Below are positions 22,601 to 30,649 of a stretch of 64,000 nt of DNA, in pieces; the stretch's first letter is position 1; the number at the start of each line of letters is the position of its first letter. The notes beneath the pieces were generated by a model. It ran no database searches. It was not told the DNA's origin and worked only from the letters and a program-made list of their open reading frames with translations. This stretch comes from Panopea generosa (taxonomy: Eukaryota > Mollusca > Bivalvia > Adapedonta > Hiatellidae). Where the stretch lies: NCBI GenBank assembly GCA_029582155.1, contig CM055902.1, positions 13,918,041 to 13,982,040 on the forward strand, given 5' to 3'. Made by a program: the position numbers and the translations under genes.

Positions 22601-25120
22601 CCAATGGTTAGGTCTTATAAACGATGTGGCAATTAAAGTGAATGCATGTGTAAGTTTGGTTCCTTGTACAGGGTATTAAATACACAGGTGATACCAAATC
22701 CCGACAAGGTTCCGACTGACACAGCGAATTCCCGGCTGCAAGTGTGCCTGATAGTAACTTTGATGTTTAAATGTACTGATATCAATCACCATGTATTGCC
22801 ATTTGCATATTTAATAAAAACTTAATACAATTTACTACTGTGATAATAATATATTTTAAAGTAATTCGTATTCATATTTTAAATTAATTTGAGGATATAT
22901 TATTTTTAAAAACCACAGTTAAAAATTACTGTTTTTCCAAAACTTTTGCATTCGGCGGTATATCTGATTCTGACGACGTGTTGAAAATATGTCACAACGG
23001 TAAACTATCTTTAAATTTATGTTATATCGAATAAAATAAACAACTGTAGCTGTTTAATTTTGTTATCATTTTCATTGTTATGGCTTCAGCATATTATAAT
23101 AATTGAGTAAATACATCGTTATTTGAAAATTATTTACATTAACTCGGTAGGAATGTCAGAAACGGCGATAAATTGTCAAAAAAGATAAGTTTCAAGACAT
23201 CATTTAAGCAAGGAATTTTAGAAAATTCCTTAATTTAAGACATTATCATTTCCTGATTAAATATGCAAAGAACAATTCAATGTGATCTCAATTAGTGCAA
23301 TAAAATGTCAAAATCAATTATTTCACACACCGCATTTGAATTTTCCTTTCAGCCTGAAAGTGGTCGGAACATGACTAGATTTTAATATCAATAGCGGTTT
23401 GTACATTCCCATGTTGCATTGTTTAAAAAAATGGCAACAAATGCCGTGTTTTTAACACGTGATCGTAACGTTTCAATATGGCAGCGCCCAGAGTCAACTT
23501 CTTAACTTATGTTGATAACACAAACATATATTTAAAAGCAAATAAGTTCATTATTACAGTAAATTGTTGTGAAATGTACATAGAGAGACATGCGTTATTA
23601 GGATTTAGTAATTCGCGAAGTGGTCGTTTGCAGTAAATTTCTACATTCAATTTACAATATAATTTCAATTTTCAGCTGCCATTTAAACGTGTTTACAGTT
23701 GTTTTCAAATATTGATGTTGACAAATTCCTTTACATTCAACCAGGATATGGAGATGTTTGCACGGCGAACGAAGATTGCACGGGTCAAAATCTAGAGTGT
23801 AATGATAGTAATCCGAAAGCATGTGCCTGCAAGTCAGGCTACTTCAAAGACGGAGTAAACTGTATCAAAGGTTAGCATTTTGAAATTCACCATTGGGTCA
23901 TTGTTTAAGATAATATTACGATCTCAGATATGTTAGTACTATATATATATATGGAGATAACAATTTGTGAATAACCAAGACATAAATGTACAGACTAGAC
24001 TACGCCTAGCTACAACGCAAACCATAGATCTGATACAATATCAAGGCCTCTGCCAAACCAATTTGGTGTCGACCATGACTTATATACTATGGAATTACAT
24101 GCAACACATCTGGACAGGGTGGACAAATTTACATACATGAACTGATAGCTTTATATGAGTAGGATCCAGTAATGGATTCATGGCTACTCACATGCTATAT
24201 AAAGGACAAATTTATAAACCCGTTGGATCATATAGATACAGTGAATTCATATATATTTAATTTCATAAAGGGAGATAATTAAATTCACAACAACACTTAC
24301 TGTGAAACACGTTCTACCAGTCTTCCTGGATAACTCCCAGAATTATAGAATTATACTGCTTAAGGACACGAGCTATGGTCGTAACGGGTGACCCATCCCA
24401 ACTCCCTTCGATCAAGGGTCCAATGTTATATGTTAGCAGTTAACTGTTCGAGACCATGTTTCAAAGCTTATATAATATATGACTCCAATTGTGCAAAACC
24501 TCTCTTTATTTATTGAAAATGTAAGTCTTAATACTATTATTTGAAATCTTGCTAGGTTTACTGCTAATCATTTTGTTAAGGTTATTTCAGCACAACATCA
24601 TATTTTATTACATGGTGTTTTGGATGAACTTATTACTACTTTATATAATTTATAAATGATATATTTCTAAAATCTTTTGTAAAACAATTCTCACTGGTTT
24701 ACCATCATCTTTCATACATTGTAATGCATACCTAATCTGCAATTTTGAAAAGCATTCAGTATGCGTCATAATACACGATTCCTATATTTCATATCAAATA
24801 AAATACACGGAATGAAATAAACAAAGTCATATGATGCTATCTATGTTTCTTTGAACCAACAAGGAATCATAACTGTATGTTATGAATATGTTCCTCTATC
24901 AAACCATTTAAAGTTTTCCAAATTGATCTAAACTTATATCAATGTATGCTTAACATTAAAAATCAATGTGATATTATCTTTGTTAGAGTATGTAACCTAT
25001 GTGCTCAAAGTGTGTATTTATCTATTTTCAGTTCCTGATAGTTCTGCTGATGTAACTAGCATGGCATTCCCTGTTGTGATAACTTTACTGTCCATTGCCT
25101 TGTTTGGAAAACTGTGTTAA
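13582..25120 (+). CDS. Spliced gene for a secreted, probably GPI-anchored EGF/EB-module-like repeat protein (exons 2-8 of a gene whose first exon is not seen)
   Basis: Seven exons can be assembled from sequence: 13582-13648, 15838-15984, 18725-about 18838, 19698-19826, 20183-20317, 23745-23870 and 25032-25120. Every junction I can define is phase 1. Joined, they encode about 268 residues, or about 230 if the doubtful third exon is skipped. The product has a hydrophobic leader, five cysteine-rich modules of about 38-49 residues and a hydrophobic C-terminus ending at a stop. The usual module spacing is C-x5-C-x6-C-x7/8-C-x-C-x(n)-C, with a GHGD-type start and a CTG motif after the second cysteine. 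This resembles EB-module/EGF-like repeats common in lophotrochozoan extracellular proteins, often auto-annotated as prion-like-(Q/N-rich) domain-bearing protein 25 or MEGF-like. Predicted location is the outer cell surface or secreted; the ligand is unknown. Initiator ATG, 5'UTR and promoter were not identified. The exon chain is well supported; the function is inference. Confidence 0.8.
13649..15837 (+). other. First visible intron
   Basis: AT-rich intron; apart from a degraded S3-type SINE near 15.12-15.29 kb I see no additional exon with a six-cysteine frame. Confidence 0.6.
15120..15295 (+). repeat. Degraded S3-type SINE
   Basis: TGACTGAGTGGTATGTGGAT resembles the box A region. GTTGAGCTCAGTCCAAATAC, TTTATTTGAGACAGTTTGCA and AGTTACT match the body of the S3 copies at 20.7 and 22.1 kb. 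Confidence 0.5.
15838..15984 (+). CDS. EGF/EB-like module 1 exon
   Basis: A 147-nt exon (49 codons) between a TTTTAG acceptor and a GTTCGT donor, phase 1 at both ends. The frame carries six cysteines: PCANDDAC, then SKC, GACVC and GTCVPK. The C-x-C pair followed by a basic, glycine-containing stretch and a last cysteine is the EGF/EB-module pattern. The C2-C3 loop is ten residues, against six in the later modules, and is Gly/Asp-rich (KVHGGDANSK), so this is the most divergent complete module. It is the first module after the leader exon, separated by a 2.2-kb intron. Disulfide pairing is assumed from the family, not shown. Confidence 0.85.
16551..17027. mobile_element. MITE with TTAA target duplication, inserted in a SINE
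   Basis: TTAA occurs at 16551-16554 and 17024-17027. Immediately inside, the ends are inverted repeats: AGGGATTATATTAGCA at the left and the complement of AGGGATTATAGTGGCA at the right, about 470 bp apart. No transposase is visible; the internal ORF resembles nothing I know. Removing it restores the SINE sequence seen at 21.5 kb and 51.77 kb (GAGCTTA then ATGAAC or similar). A TTAA target duplication is typical of piggyBac-type transposition, so this is probably a non-autonomous piggyBac-like MITE; a TA-target element with a longer TIR is the alternative. Confidence 0.75.
17028..17168 (-). repeat. tRNA-derived SINE (family S2), head part, separated from its tail by the MITE
   Basis: On the minus strand the head reads GGGTCGGTAGTGTAATGGAT, then AGAGTGTTGGCAGCTCACGC and GCGGTTCGATCCC, giving box A and box B of a tRNA-like promoter, followed by ACTCAGTACTGG. 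The rest of the element (AGCTTTCATCGCCATTGAG and an AT-rich tail) lies on the other side of the MITE at about 16.44-16.55 kb. Same family as 21.48-21.66 kb (-) and 51.64-51.80 kb (+). Confidence 0.75.
17460..17900 (-). mobile_element. LINE 3' fragment (C-terminal part of ORF2)
   Basis: The minus strand encodes HTFIECHVSKQFISCLMNH, IRKKSKDINLTWTNTDVMLG, NKMILIAKKVIYTQKL and DNFKKYIINLYNTERY. This is the conserved tail of many non-LTR ORF2 proteins: H-x(n)-C zinc-knuckle remnant, then a WTN-x(n)-LGNK-ILIAKK-IYT segment. Only the C-terminus is present, so this is a 5'-truncated copy. The frame shifts around 17.84-17.87 kb. It is a sister copy of the fragment at 36.98-37.48 kb. Confidence 0.75.
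18725..18838 (+). CDS. EGF/EB-like module 2 exon, five cysteines and no in-phase GT donor
   Basis: A CACAG acceptor leads into a phase-1 frame beginning DACSAAGNCTA and ending KTCVAR. It keeps C1, C2, C3, C4 and C6, but the C-x-C position reads C-Q-F, so the fifth cysteine is replaced by phenylalanine. The expected phase-1 3' end (18838) is followed by TTGAAT rather than GT. The nearest GT (18838-18839) would end the exon in phase 0 and shift the frame of the next exon. Read on, the frame continues for about ten codons to TAA near 18870. A partial duplicate about 120 bp downstream keeps a good GTTAAT donor in the right phase. The exon may therefore be skipped (which preserves frame), act as an alternative last exon, or be decaying. 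A single-base assembly error at the donor is also possible. Confidence 0.6.
18803..18990 (+). repeat. Local tandem duplication of the 3' part of the module-2 exon and its intron start
   Basis: GCGTACAAAA and the coding tail (ACTTGTGTTGCAAG) recur about 120 bp downstream at 18922 onward as GCGTACAAAA, GGCTTGTGTTGCAAG and GTTAATATATATTC, after which both copies share an AT-rich stretch. The second copy has a canonical phase-1 GT donor that the first lacks. The acceptor and the first four cysteines are not duplicated. Confidence 0.7.
19698..19826 (+). CDS. EGF/EB-like module 3 exon
   Basis: A 129-nt exon (43 codons) after TCTCCAG and before GTAATA, phase 1 at both ends. With the G donated by the upstream exon it begins EHGDPC. 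It has six cysteines with spacing C-x5-C-x6-C-x8-C-x-C-x11-C: DPC, GDCTG, QEC, KVCTC and TKC. The Ser/Ala run in the C3-C4 loop and the STGHSYNGT segment before the last cysteine resemble the glycine-aromatic turn of EGF repeats. Together with the 20.18-kb and 23.75-kb exons it forms the most closely related trio, sharing the xHGD start and DCTG motif, which implies recent exon duplication. Confidence 0.88.
20183..20317 (+). CDS. EGF/EB-like module 4 exon
   Basis: A 135-nt exon (45 codons) between TTCAG and GTAATT, phase 1 at both ends. It starts GHGDAC and has all six cysteines: DAC, ADC, LKC, VCDC and ANC. CTGLNLKC matches the CTGQLQEC and CTGQNLEC of its sister exons. The KDGYSQD stretch after C-x-C is the expected EGF-like turn with an aromatic residue. 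About 120 bp upstream begins an intronic block (19.90-20.06 kb) that recurs at 22.41-22.56 kb in front of a decayed exon, so this exon is part of a larger duplicated unit. Confidence 0.9.
20673..20885 (+). repeat. tRNA-derived SINE (family S3) in intron block y
   Basis: The head contains CCATGGTCGTGTGGTCTGAG (box A region) and GCTTCGAGTC (box B), then CTGGTCCAAACATTTTATT, a GAGAAAGTTTGCTAGTTACT stretch, and a tail with TAAAACTGGATATGCCATTC and GGCGTTAAATT. The head resembles a class II (Leu-like) tRNA, as complete copies at 4.7 and 35.2 kb show GGCCGAGTGGTCTAAGGCGC. Its paralogue at 22.08-22.27 kb was co-duplicated with the intron. Confidence 0.7.
21131..21418 (+). repeat. tRNA-derived SINE (family S1, MetaSINE-like), near full length, nested in another SINE's tail
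   Basis: The tRNA-like head contains GATTAGCTCAGTCGGTTACG (box A) and GTGTTCGAGTCCCC (box B). A conserved body follows (GTGATGATTGATATACGACA, CACCACTGATTCAAGTGGGA, GGTTAGGTTAACTGATCGTC, AAATGACGCTAAA), ending in a TCAATCAATCAA tail. A CATGAG target duplication flanks it (21125-21130 and 21419-21424). The undisturbed site survives in the paralogous block at about 16.45 kb. The architecture fits the lophotrochozoan tRNA-SINE group with a shared central domain (MetaSINE); that name is from memory and unverified. Confidence 0.85.
21485..21664 (-). repeat. tRNA-derived SINE (family S2)
   Basis: Minus strand: a GTAGTGTCATTGATAGATTG box A region, CGCCAGAGGTTGAAGGTTCG with box B, then CACATAAAACAACACTCAGT, GGTTCTACCCAGGAAGCGGA and a tail with AGCTTTCGTCGCCATCGAGC. 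Same family as 51.64 kb. The tail continues to about 21.02 kb with the S1 SINE inserted in it. Confidence 0.8.
22081..22275 (+). repeat. tRNA-derived SINE (family S3), second intronic copy
   Basis: CATTATCGTGTGGTCTAAGG and GTGGGTTCGAGTCCTG give clear A- and B-box-like parts, followed by GTCTGGTCCAAACATTTTAT and TAAAATTGGATATGCCATTC. It shares both flanks with the copy at 20.67 kb, so it arose by duplication of the intron, not by a second insertion. Confidence 0.7.
22672..22766 (+). pseudogene. Decayed copy of an EGF-like exon inside the intron
   Basis: A TTGTACAG acceptor-like site precedes 22672. It sits about 110 bp after a copy (22.41-22.56 kb) of the intronic block that lies about 120 bp upstream of the 20.18-kb exon, so an exon is expected here. 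The segment AAGTGTGCCTGATAGTAAC at about 22740-22765 resembles GAGTGTAATGATAGTAATC, which encodes the third-cysteine region in the 23.75-kb exon. The expected phase-1 frame has several stops and the C-x-C and last-cysteine parts are not recognisable. I read it as a dead exon left by intragenic duplication. The similarity is short, so this is tentative. Confidence 0.4.
23745..23870 (+). CDS. EGF/EB-like module 5 exon
   Basis: A 126-nt exon (42 codons) after AACCAG and before GTTAGC, phase 1 at both ends. It reads GYGDVC, EDCTGQNLEC, ACACKSGYFKDG and NCIK, with all six cysteines and the canonical C-x-C-K-S-G-Y turn. It is the clearest EGF/EB-like module of the five. Its 5' intron flank (23.50-23.61 kb) repeats a block that also occurs at 22.30-22.41 kb and, more weakly, at 20.92-20.99 kb. 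It is the last module before the membrane-tail exon, with an intron of about 1.16 kb. Confidence 0.9.
23951..24290. repeat. Dispersed repeat R2, copy 1
   Basis: Segment A (23951 to about 24185: GGAGATAACAATTTGTGAAT, AACCAAGACATAAATGTACA, then GTGTCGACCATGACTTATA and GGATCCAGTAATGGATTCAT) is followed by segment B (CTACTCACATGC to GAGATAATTAAATTCACAA). The copy at 42.13-42.53 kb has B in the same orientation but A reversed. A (TA)n tract abuts the same end of A in both. No protein coding seen. Confidence 0.75.
24291..25031 (+). other. Remainder of last intron
   Basis: No further module exon or element recognised. Confidence 0.5.
25032..25120 (+). CDS. Terminal exon: short stalk, hydrophobic C-terminus (GPI-signal-like) and stop
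   Basis: A TTTTCAG acceptor leads into a phase-1 frame that, with the donated G, reads VPDSSADVTSMAFPVVITLL, then SIALFGKLC and TAA. A cluster of small residues (SSAD), a short spacer and a terminal hydrophobic stretch of about 15-19 residues with almost nothing after it is the classical layout of a GPI-attachment signal. The likely omega site is Ser/Ala/Asp near SSAD. A type I transmembrane segment is less likely because only GKLC follows. The stop is at 25118-25120. Confidence 0.8.
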
Positions 25121-25298
25121 TGAAAGCATCAAATCATATTTTTATATAACTTAATGTTTTGCGTTAAGAGTTTGCCTACTATCATTCTAATAGTTAAATT
25201 AATCAACAAACTGTCTTAAAGTTGACTTTATCAATGTATATAAATATTTATCAAATCAAAGCATCTTGAAGCCTTAAAGTATCACTAGTTTTGATTTG

Positions 25299-25304
25299 AA
25301 TAAA
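25299..25304 (+). promoter_or_regulatory. Likely polyadenylation signal of the EGF-like gene
   Basis: AATAAA lies about 180 bp after the stop codon, followed by T-rich sequence. It is the first good hexamer in the presumed 3'UTR and is consistent with a short 3'UTR ending near 25.32 kb. Confidence 0.5.
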
Positions 25305-25320
25305 AATGCGTTTTGATAAA

Positions 25321-27545
25321 AATAATTAATTCATTTTGATACCAAAAATGTCAATATACTCCTTGGAAAATATACCTCGATGGGGATGCAGTATTTAAAC
25401 ATGTCTATCAGTATTTACCGGCCCTTTCGAAACCTTTCTTGGGAATCGACAGTCAGATATTAATCCCCATCACTAATGTTTACCGTGTGACCTTGTCTCC
25501 GTATGTATATTGCTTGAGAGCAATTAGTAAATTATAAATGAATCATATACATGTGTATAGTGTTGCTTAACCATGCCAATATCTGCCTGGAGACTTGGTG
25601 AGTATGTGGTTAGAGTGTAAAACTTCACACCGCAATACAACATAGTCAGTTTGTGTGTAGATTCGATTCTTCCCTATTTCTTTCTGCTCACCAAAATGAC
25701 CAGTTAAAAGAGCGAGATTAAACATAAAATTCCTTAATTGCATCTGGTATTTGTTTAACTGATGGTTTATCTAATCATATAAAACATGTATAAGCTATAC
25801 GCAAATGATTTAGATGAATCCATTATGGTCTCAGTGAGATATACATATATCAGTGTAAGTTATTTGATCATTTTACACATCTCTGTGTGATGTGTGCCAC
25901 TGCAAAAGTATTTATACCTTTAAACACAGTGTCATTGTTCACTGTTTGTAAGAAGTAAAGAGGGCTTTGATAATGCCGAATGTAGTAGTCATATCGAATA
26001 AAAAGATGCATTTGAAGAACAGAATACAACGAACAAAATAAAATAAATTAAATTCTATTGAGTTTATTCTTGAGAGGTAATGGCATATGACACGCCCACA
26101 ATGTCATCTAATATTGACTTAACCAGTATTCTACTTCGGAAATCGCTGAATGAGCCACCATGATTACAAAGAATAAGAAAAAATAACAACACCGAATCTA
26201 AATACGGGCCCAAGTTTTCGGCTGGCATGCAGTATGTTAAGCGACTACTGTGGTGCTAGTCAATAATATCTGAAAACATGATCCAGTGTGTGCCCAAATG
26301 TTGTTCAAGAAAACGAAAACTATCAACTCTGTGACTCGGTTTAAATGAGTTGGGTATTCATATAATAACATTTCACTAATTTATGTTGATATTATTAGTT
26401 AAATAACTATGGTGGGTTATAATATTGATTGTAAAATTAAGAAATTATACTTCACACTTCAGCTTGGATTTACATTCCCGCAGAAAGCCTTATGAACATT
26501 GGTAAACATTAGACTATATGACAAAAAACAAATACAGCTAACCATCGTTATTGATTAACTTATTTTCTGTATTAATCAGTATTTTTATATGTGTGCATTT
26601 TATTTTATAATAGCCATTGAACACGTTGATTCTTCTACTGATTCTCCAATTTTGTCATGGTGCTGTTGGATACTAAACAAATATTTAAATTAAAAGTTGA
26701 AACTTTGTAAAGCAAAACTTGGATAAATATATTATGCCAATTTTGGTTGTAGCACCAATGACTAACTAATGAGTTAATGTCACCAAATTAAAACAAAAAA
26801 ACAACACGAACGGACAGATCAACCTATGCATAGTTGAATGGAATACATATAGTATATGCTTATTAAGTTTTAGACATAATAAGAATATAATTCTTGGTTA
26901 TAACAATTCCATATACAGTTTGAGAACTAAACATGGACTTCTGGATAAGGTTGTACTGAAATCGAATTATTTGGTACCTTAGAGCTATTCTTAAAAATTA
27001 GAATCGCAATATTATGACGTGATATGTTTACAACTTCGAAATTGAAAACAATCCTGATAGCCAATCAAACCATATATGTAAAATCAACTGTCTTAGTGTG
27101 TATTTTTTCAAAGTCTTTTATTTAAATTTTGTATCTTAATGTTTCTCGAAAAATAAATCGATCAATGAAAATAGATTATTTGTGTTATTGTCTTGTGTGT
27201 TTTCATGTATATATTCAGTAGGGATCTTGGAAATAAAGCGACGAATTGACCTTTGCGACTGTGTCTTCAATATATTAAGCTTTAAATAGTTTTAGACTAA
27301 AACGTTTTAAACAAATTTGTTCACACTATGCATGTATATATGAACACATCATTTATGCTTCCAACCTCATAATTTGATAATTTCAAACAAAATAAAATTA
27401 TTCTTACTTTTAACAGTTTTAATAATGATTGATCAAATCATTTTCTATGAACAATATTAAACATAATGATATTCAGACGTATTCTAAATATTAAAAATAT
27501 TAAAAATACGTTTTGAGTTATTTTTAAAAATGCAATTCTCTGGAT
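25321..27545. other. Intergenic stretch after the EGF-like gene
   Basis: No gene seen. A weak tRNA-like SINE head may lie at about 25598-25680 (+) (TATGTGGTTAGAG and GTAGATTCGATTC as possible A and B boxes), but the fit is poor. Confidence 0.5.
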
Positions 27546-27620
27546 AAATACCCGAACTTCTGCTGTGTTCAACAAGTTATGTCACATAACTTGTTGAACA
27601 CAGCAGAAGTTCGGGTATTT
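27546..27620. repeat. Perfect 75-bp palindrome (37-bp arms, 1-nt centre)
   Basis: The left arm starts AAATACCCGAACTTCTGCTG and ends AACAAGTTATGT. The right arm from 27584 is its exact complement, ending CAGCAGAAGTTCGGGTATTT. The central base is C27583. There is not one mismatch. A TA dinucleotide lies near each outer end. It could be two fused terminal inverted repeats of a DNA transposon with no internal sequence left, a foldback produced by replication template switching, or an assembly/library artefact. A miRNA hairpin is unlikely because there is no loop. Confidence 0.9.
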
Positions 27621-29324
27621 CTACAGTCACTGTGTTAACTGTTGATTAAGTTGTTTTTTAATTAACACTTTAAAACGAATTCAATAAATCTAATGCACAT
27701 TGACAATTACAAAGTCCATGTACAAAATAAAAATATCTTAAAATTATTGACAATTTATAGCATATTGGTCAAGCAAAGGTTTCCCAGTGATCGAATTAAA
27801 CTGTGGGTTGAGTTACGCAATTACAAGTGTTGCCTATCAGCAATAACAGAGAACAATAACTACAATTTTACATTCATTTGATTCTGAGTAAGCATTCTAA
27901 TTATTTATTTAAAAGTCACTGTAATCATTTTTGTTGTTGTTGTTGTTGCACGATTCAATAGGAAATACACCAAGACAGGGAAACATGGTAACCATTGATT
28001 TATAGCTGTACTGTCTAAACATAACGAAGAAATAAACACCAGTTAAACAGCTGAAGATGTTTGTAAACATAACTTGTCATTGAAATATTTACTGGAAGCT
28101 ACTTCAAATTTGGGTTGACTTTTATTGATATTTTGTTTAAAAGGATAATCGGTGCATATAAACAGATATACATAGGGGTGGCTCTGTTTCATATTTTTAT
28201 TTTGGCAAAGGCGCATTTGTTTTACTCTAAAATAATTGTCAAATCAAAGAGTTATTACTCTTAATTAAATAAAATGCTATATCAGTTATTAAAAGCTTAG
28301 ACACGTTTGAAAAGCTGCACTTTCAGACACACATAATCGTTGTTACCTGAATCTAACTTCAGGTCTTCGTTATACAGAGTAGTCTCTTTACTTTGTGAGC
28401 TTAATAAAACTAGGAATCCGCGGCAATGCTTTAAAATAAAATAAAAATATTGAATTATCAACACTTTATAAAAACAGTCGCAATTTTAGCTTTACTAATT
28501 ATAAAGTCACATTAAAATCATAGAACATTCATCGTTATCACATGCAATATTTGAAATTCACGTTTTAAAGCCTTATGACAATAAAGGTTTATGTTAATTG
28601 ATATACCAATGAACTATGGATTAACGTCTACGTATTTAAATTGTTTTTTTTACGGTGAACAGTTTACTTACTCGTAGGAAAATACTATATGAGTCTTCAG
28701 TAAAGACGAATTGCGCACACAAAAGAAGCTATTCCTTCGATGCTGCCAATTTTATCACTCGTAAAACAGAGAGTTAACAGTCAGAAAAGAAAAGAAAAAT
28801 GGTTTAAAACCAATTGTTTTGTACGGTGTTCTGCCACGATGGTGATTGCTTGTGTTATTATTCATGGACTATCATAATACAAACGCATTTTTTTTATATT
28901 CCACCTAATTATTTTACTTACACCGGGTCGGCCAGACTTAGAAGTATCATTTTAATGCTGTGCTTTGATAATAACACATTGCTAACTACGAATATTAACA
29001 ATATGTGACAGTCCCTTGTGGTAAGGAGAAGAGCCATTTTAGTTTAATTCTTAAGATGTGTTATAGTGCAAAAATGTGTTGATTTATTTTCAGTGCAAAA
29101 AGAACTCTTTCAAATATACGATAAGGTGTCGTGTTGTCTTGTGACCACTTATTCCTCTCTCTATAAAAATCATAGATTAAAGGAAGCGCTTTGTTTGTTG
29201 TTTTATGATTATTAGTGTTTGTTCAGATATAAAGTCAGATAAAAATATTGCTTTGGAAGATCTTTTCCTTTTTTTTTTTCTTTCTACCATACATTTTAAT
29301 AAGGTATCCACATTATAATTATTT
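27621..29324. other. Unannotated stretch
   Basis: AT-rich; only a short (TTG)n run at about 27927-27948 stands out. Confidence 0.5.
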
Positions 29325-29550
29325 GCCGAATGTTTAAGAGGAGAGGCGTTAAACTCCATATTAAAACATGGCAGATTATATATGGCATATCCAATTTTAT
29401 TGGTGAAGGACGACCTCAGAGTGAATCTGATTAGAATCACAGTCCGATCACAAGTAATAGCAATCATTCTCAATTAAAGTGATTGCTCCAGGAAGTGGTC
29501 ATTAAACGACATAGCTTCAGACAACCCGGCCAAGGAGGTCTTATTTTAAA
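29325..29550 (-). repeat. Degraded S3-type SINE
   Basis: GGCATATCCAATTTTATTGG and GACCTCAGAGTGAATCTGAT match the tail of the 35.0-kb S3 copy in the same (minus) orientation. CCCGGCCAAGGAGG at about 29525 is a remnant of the tRNA-like head. Confidence 0.55.
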
Positions 29551-30109
29551 GAAACACGTTATTTGCTTTTAATTCACTATCAGAATCAGTAATCTTGTTT
29601 TTACTTTACAAGTGGCATAGCATATTATTATGATGAAATAACAAGAGGTATAAGGTTTTACTCAAGAATAACCTCCCTTTTATATAAATTCTGCCAAGTT
29701 TGAATGACATTGGGTACTGTTTGATGAAGCTATAACAGTTTAAAGGTGAACATTATTTTCAAATATGAAGGGGTGGCATAAACTCATCAAAACTACACTG
29801 ACGATATAAAGAAATGCCTCATCGAAAATTGGCGTTATTTTCGTTACATAGTATAAATTTGGGGTTGTGGGGGTGGGGAATGTCAGAAATGTACATGTAC
29901 TCTGACCGACAAACCCAACCAACCGAAACTCGTACGATTTATTCAGCTCATTGTTAAATTCATGTATCTGCTAACGATTTCCTCGTGTAGCCCGTGCGTG
30001 TCAACCATGTGGTTTTATCGAGTGAATTGTATACGGGTGCATGTGTTAGTCGACATACATTCATATTTTCAGAAATGTTCTGACAATAATCCAGTTTCTG
30101 ATAATGCCG
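29551..30109. other. Unannotated stretch
   Basis: No supported feature. Confidence 0.4.
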
Positions 30110-30420
30110 AGATTAAATTTCGAAGAGAGGGCCAAAGTTTTGGCCATGTTTGTATGTGAGCGAACGCAGGAATAAGTTGCTAGACGTTTTAACGTCTCTC
30201 TTCGACATTATTGCGTCTCGTTCGCCGTGTCAGAGACACGGGAACGTTTCTCGATAGGCCTCGTTCAGGTAGACCACGTGTTACGTCAGTACGGCAGGAT
30301 AATTATTTACGTCAGATTTCTGACGGCTGAATCCACGTCACGTTTAGTGGTAGGTAACCGTCGACGCCCTGTTAGTCGACATACAGTCAGAAATCGGCTT
30401 AGAGAACGGGAATGAACTCT
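30110..30420 (+). mobile_element. Tc1/mariner-type transposase N-terminal fossil
   Basis: The + strand encodes FLTAESTSRLVVGNRRRPVS followed by RHTVRNRLRERE. This matches the second helix-turn-helix of Tc1-like transposases (A..TA....G..RR.VS..TVRRRLRE.GL). Upstream frames carry traces of the first helix-turn-helix and the arginine-rich linker (VARRFNVS-like; a DHVLRQYG frame). The catalytic DDE domain is absent and the frame is broken, so it is an inactive fragment. I could not find inverted ends. Confidence 0.7.
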
Positions 30421-30649
30421 ACAGAATGTGTTGCAATCGAAGAACAAATAAACAATGTTGATAAAAACGAGGAAGAGGCTTGATGATCCGATTTCATAAT
30501 CGGATCTACTGTTAAAAATATGAAATGATAAACATGTGTTGCAGATGACCCTCTGATGAACTAATACTTCAAAGAAACGTTTTTTGAAGTAATCGTATTG
30601 TAGTATTCATACACAAATAGGGTCACTAGATGACCCAAATAACTAAAGG

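Larger units (their letters stand above)
19900..23615 (+). repeat. Duplicated intron blocks of the EGF-like gene
   Basis: Block x (19.90-20.06 kb; CTTGTCCATATATAAT through GAATTAAAGT and TATATCGTA) recurs at 22.41-22.56 kb. Block y (20.46-20.99 kb; from the CACATC...AAATTAAAATA part to AAAAGTACAT, and including a SINE) recurs at 21.87-22.38 kb. The end of y recurs a third time at 23.50-23.61 kb (CTTATGTTGATAA to GCGTTATTAGGATTTAGTAA, also seen at 22.30-22.41 kb). Copies are clearly homologous but well diverged. The pattern indicates tandem duplication of exon-plus-intron units. Confidence 0.75.

Noticed and set aside
25598-25680. Weak tRNA-like SINE head
   Set aside because: Box A and B candidates are too far from consensus and no family body follows.
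27546-27620. A microRNA precursor at the perfect hairpin
   Set aside because: A one-base loop and perfect 37-bp stem do not fit Drosha/Dicer substrates; kept as a palindrome instead.
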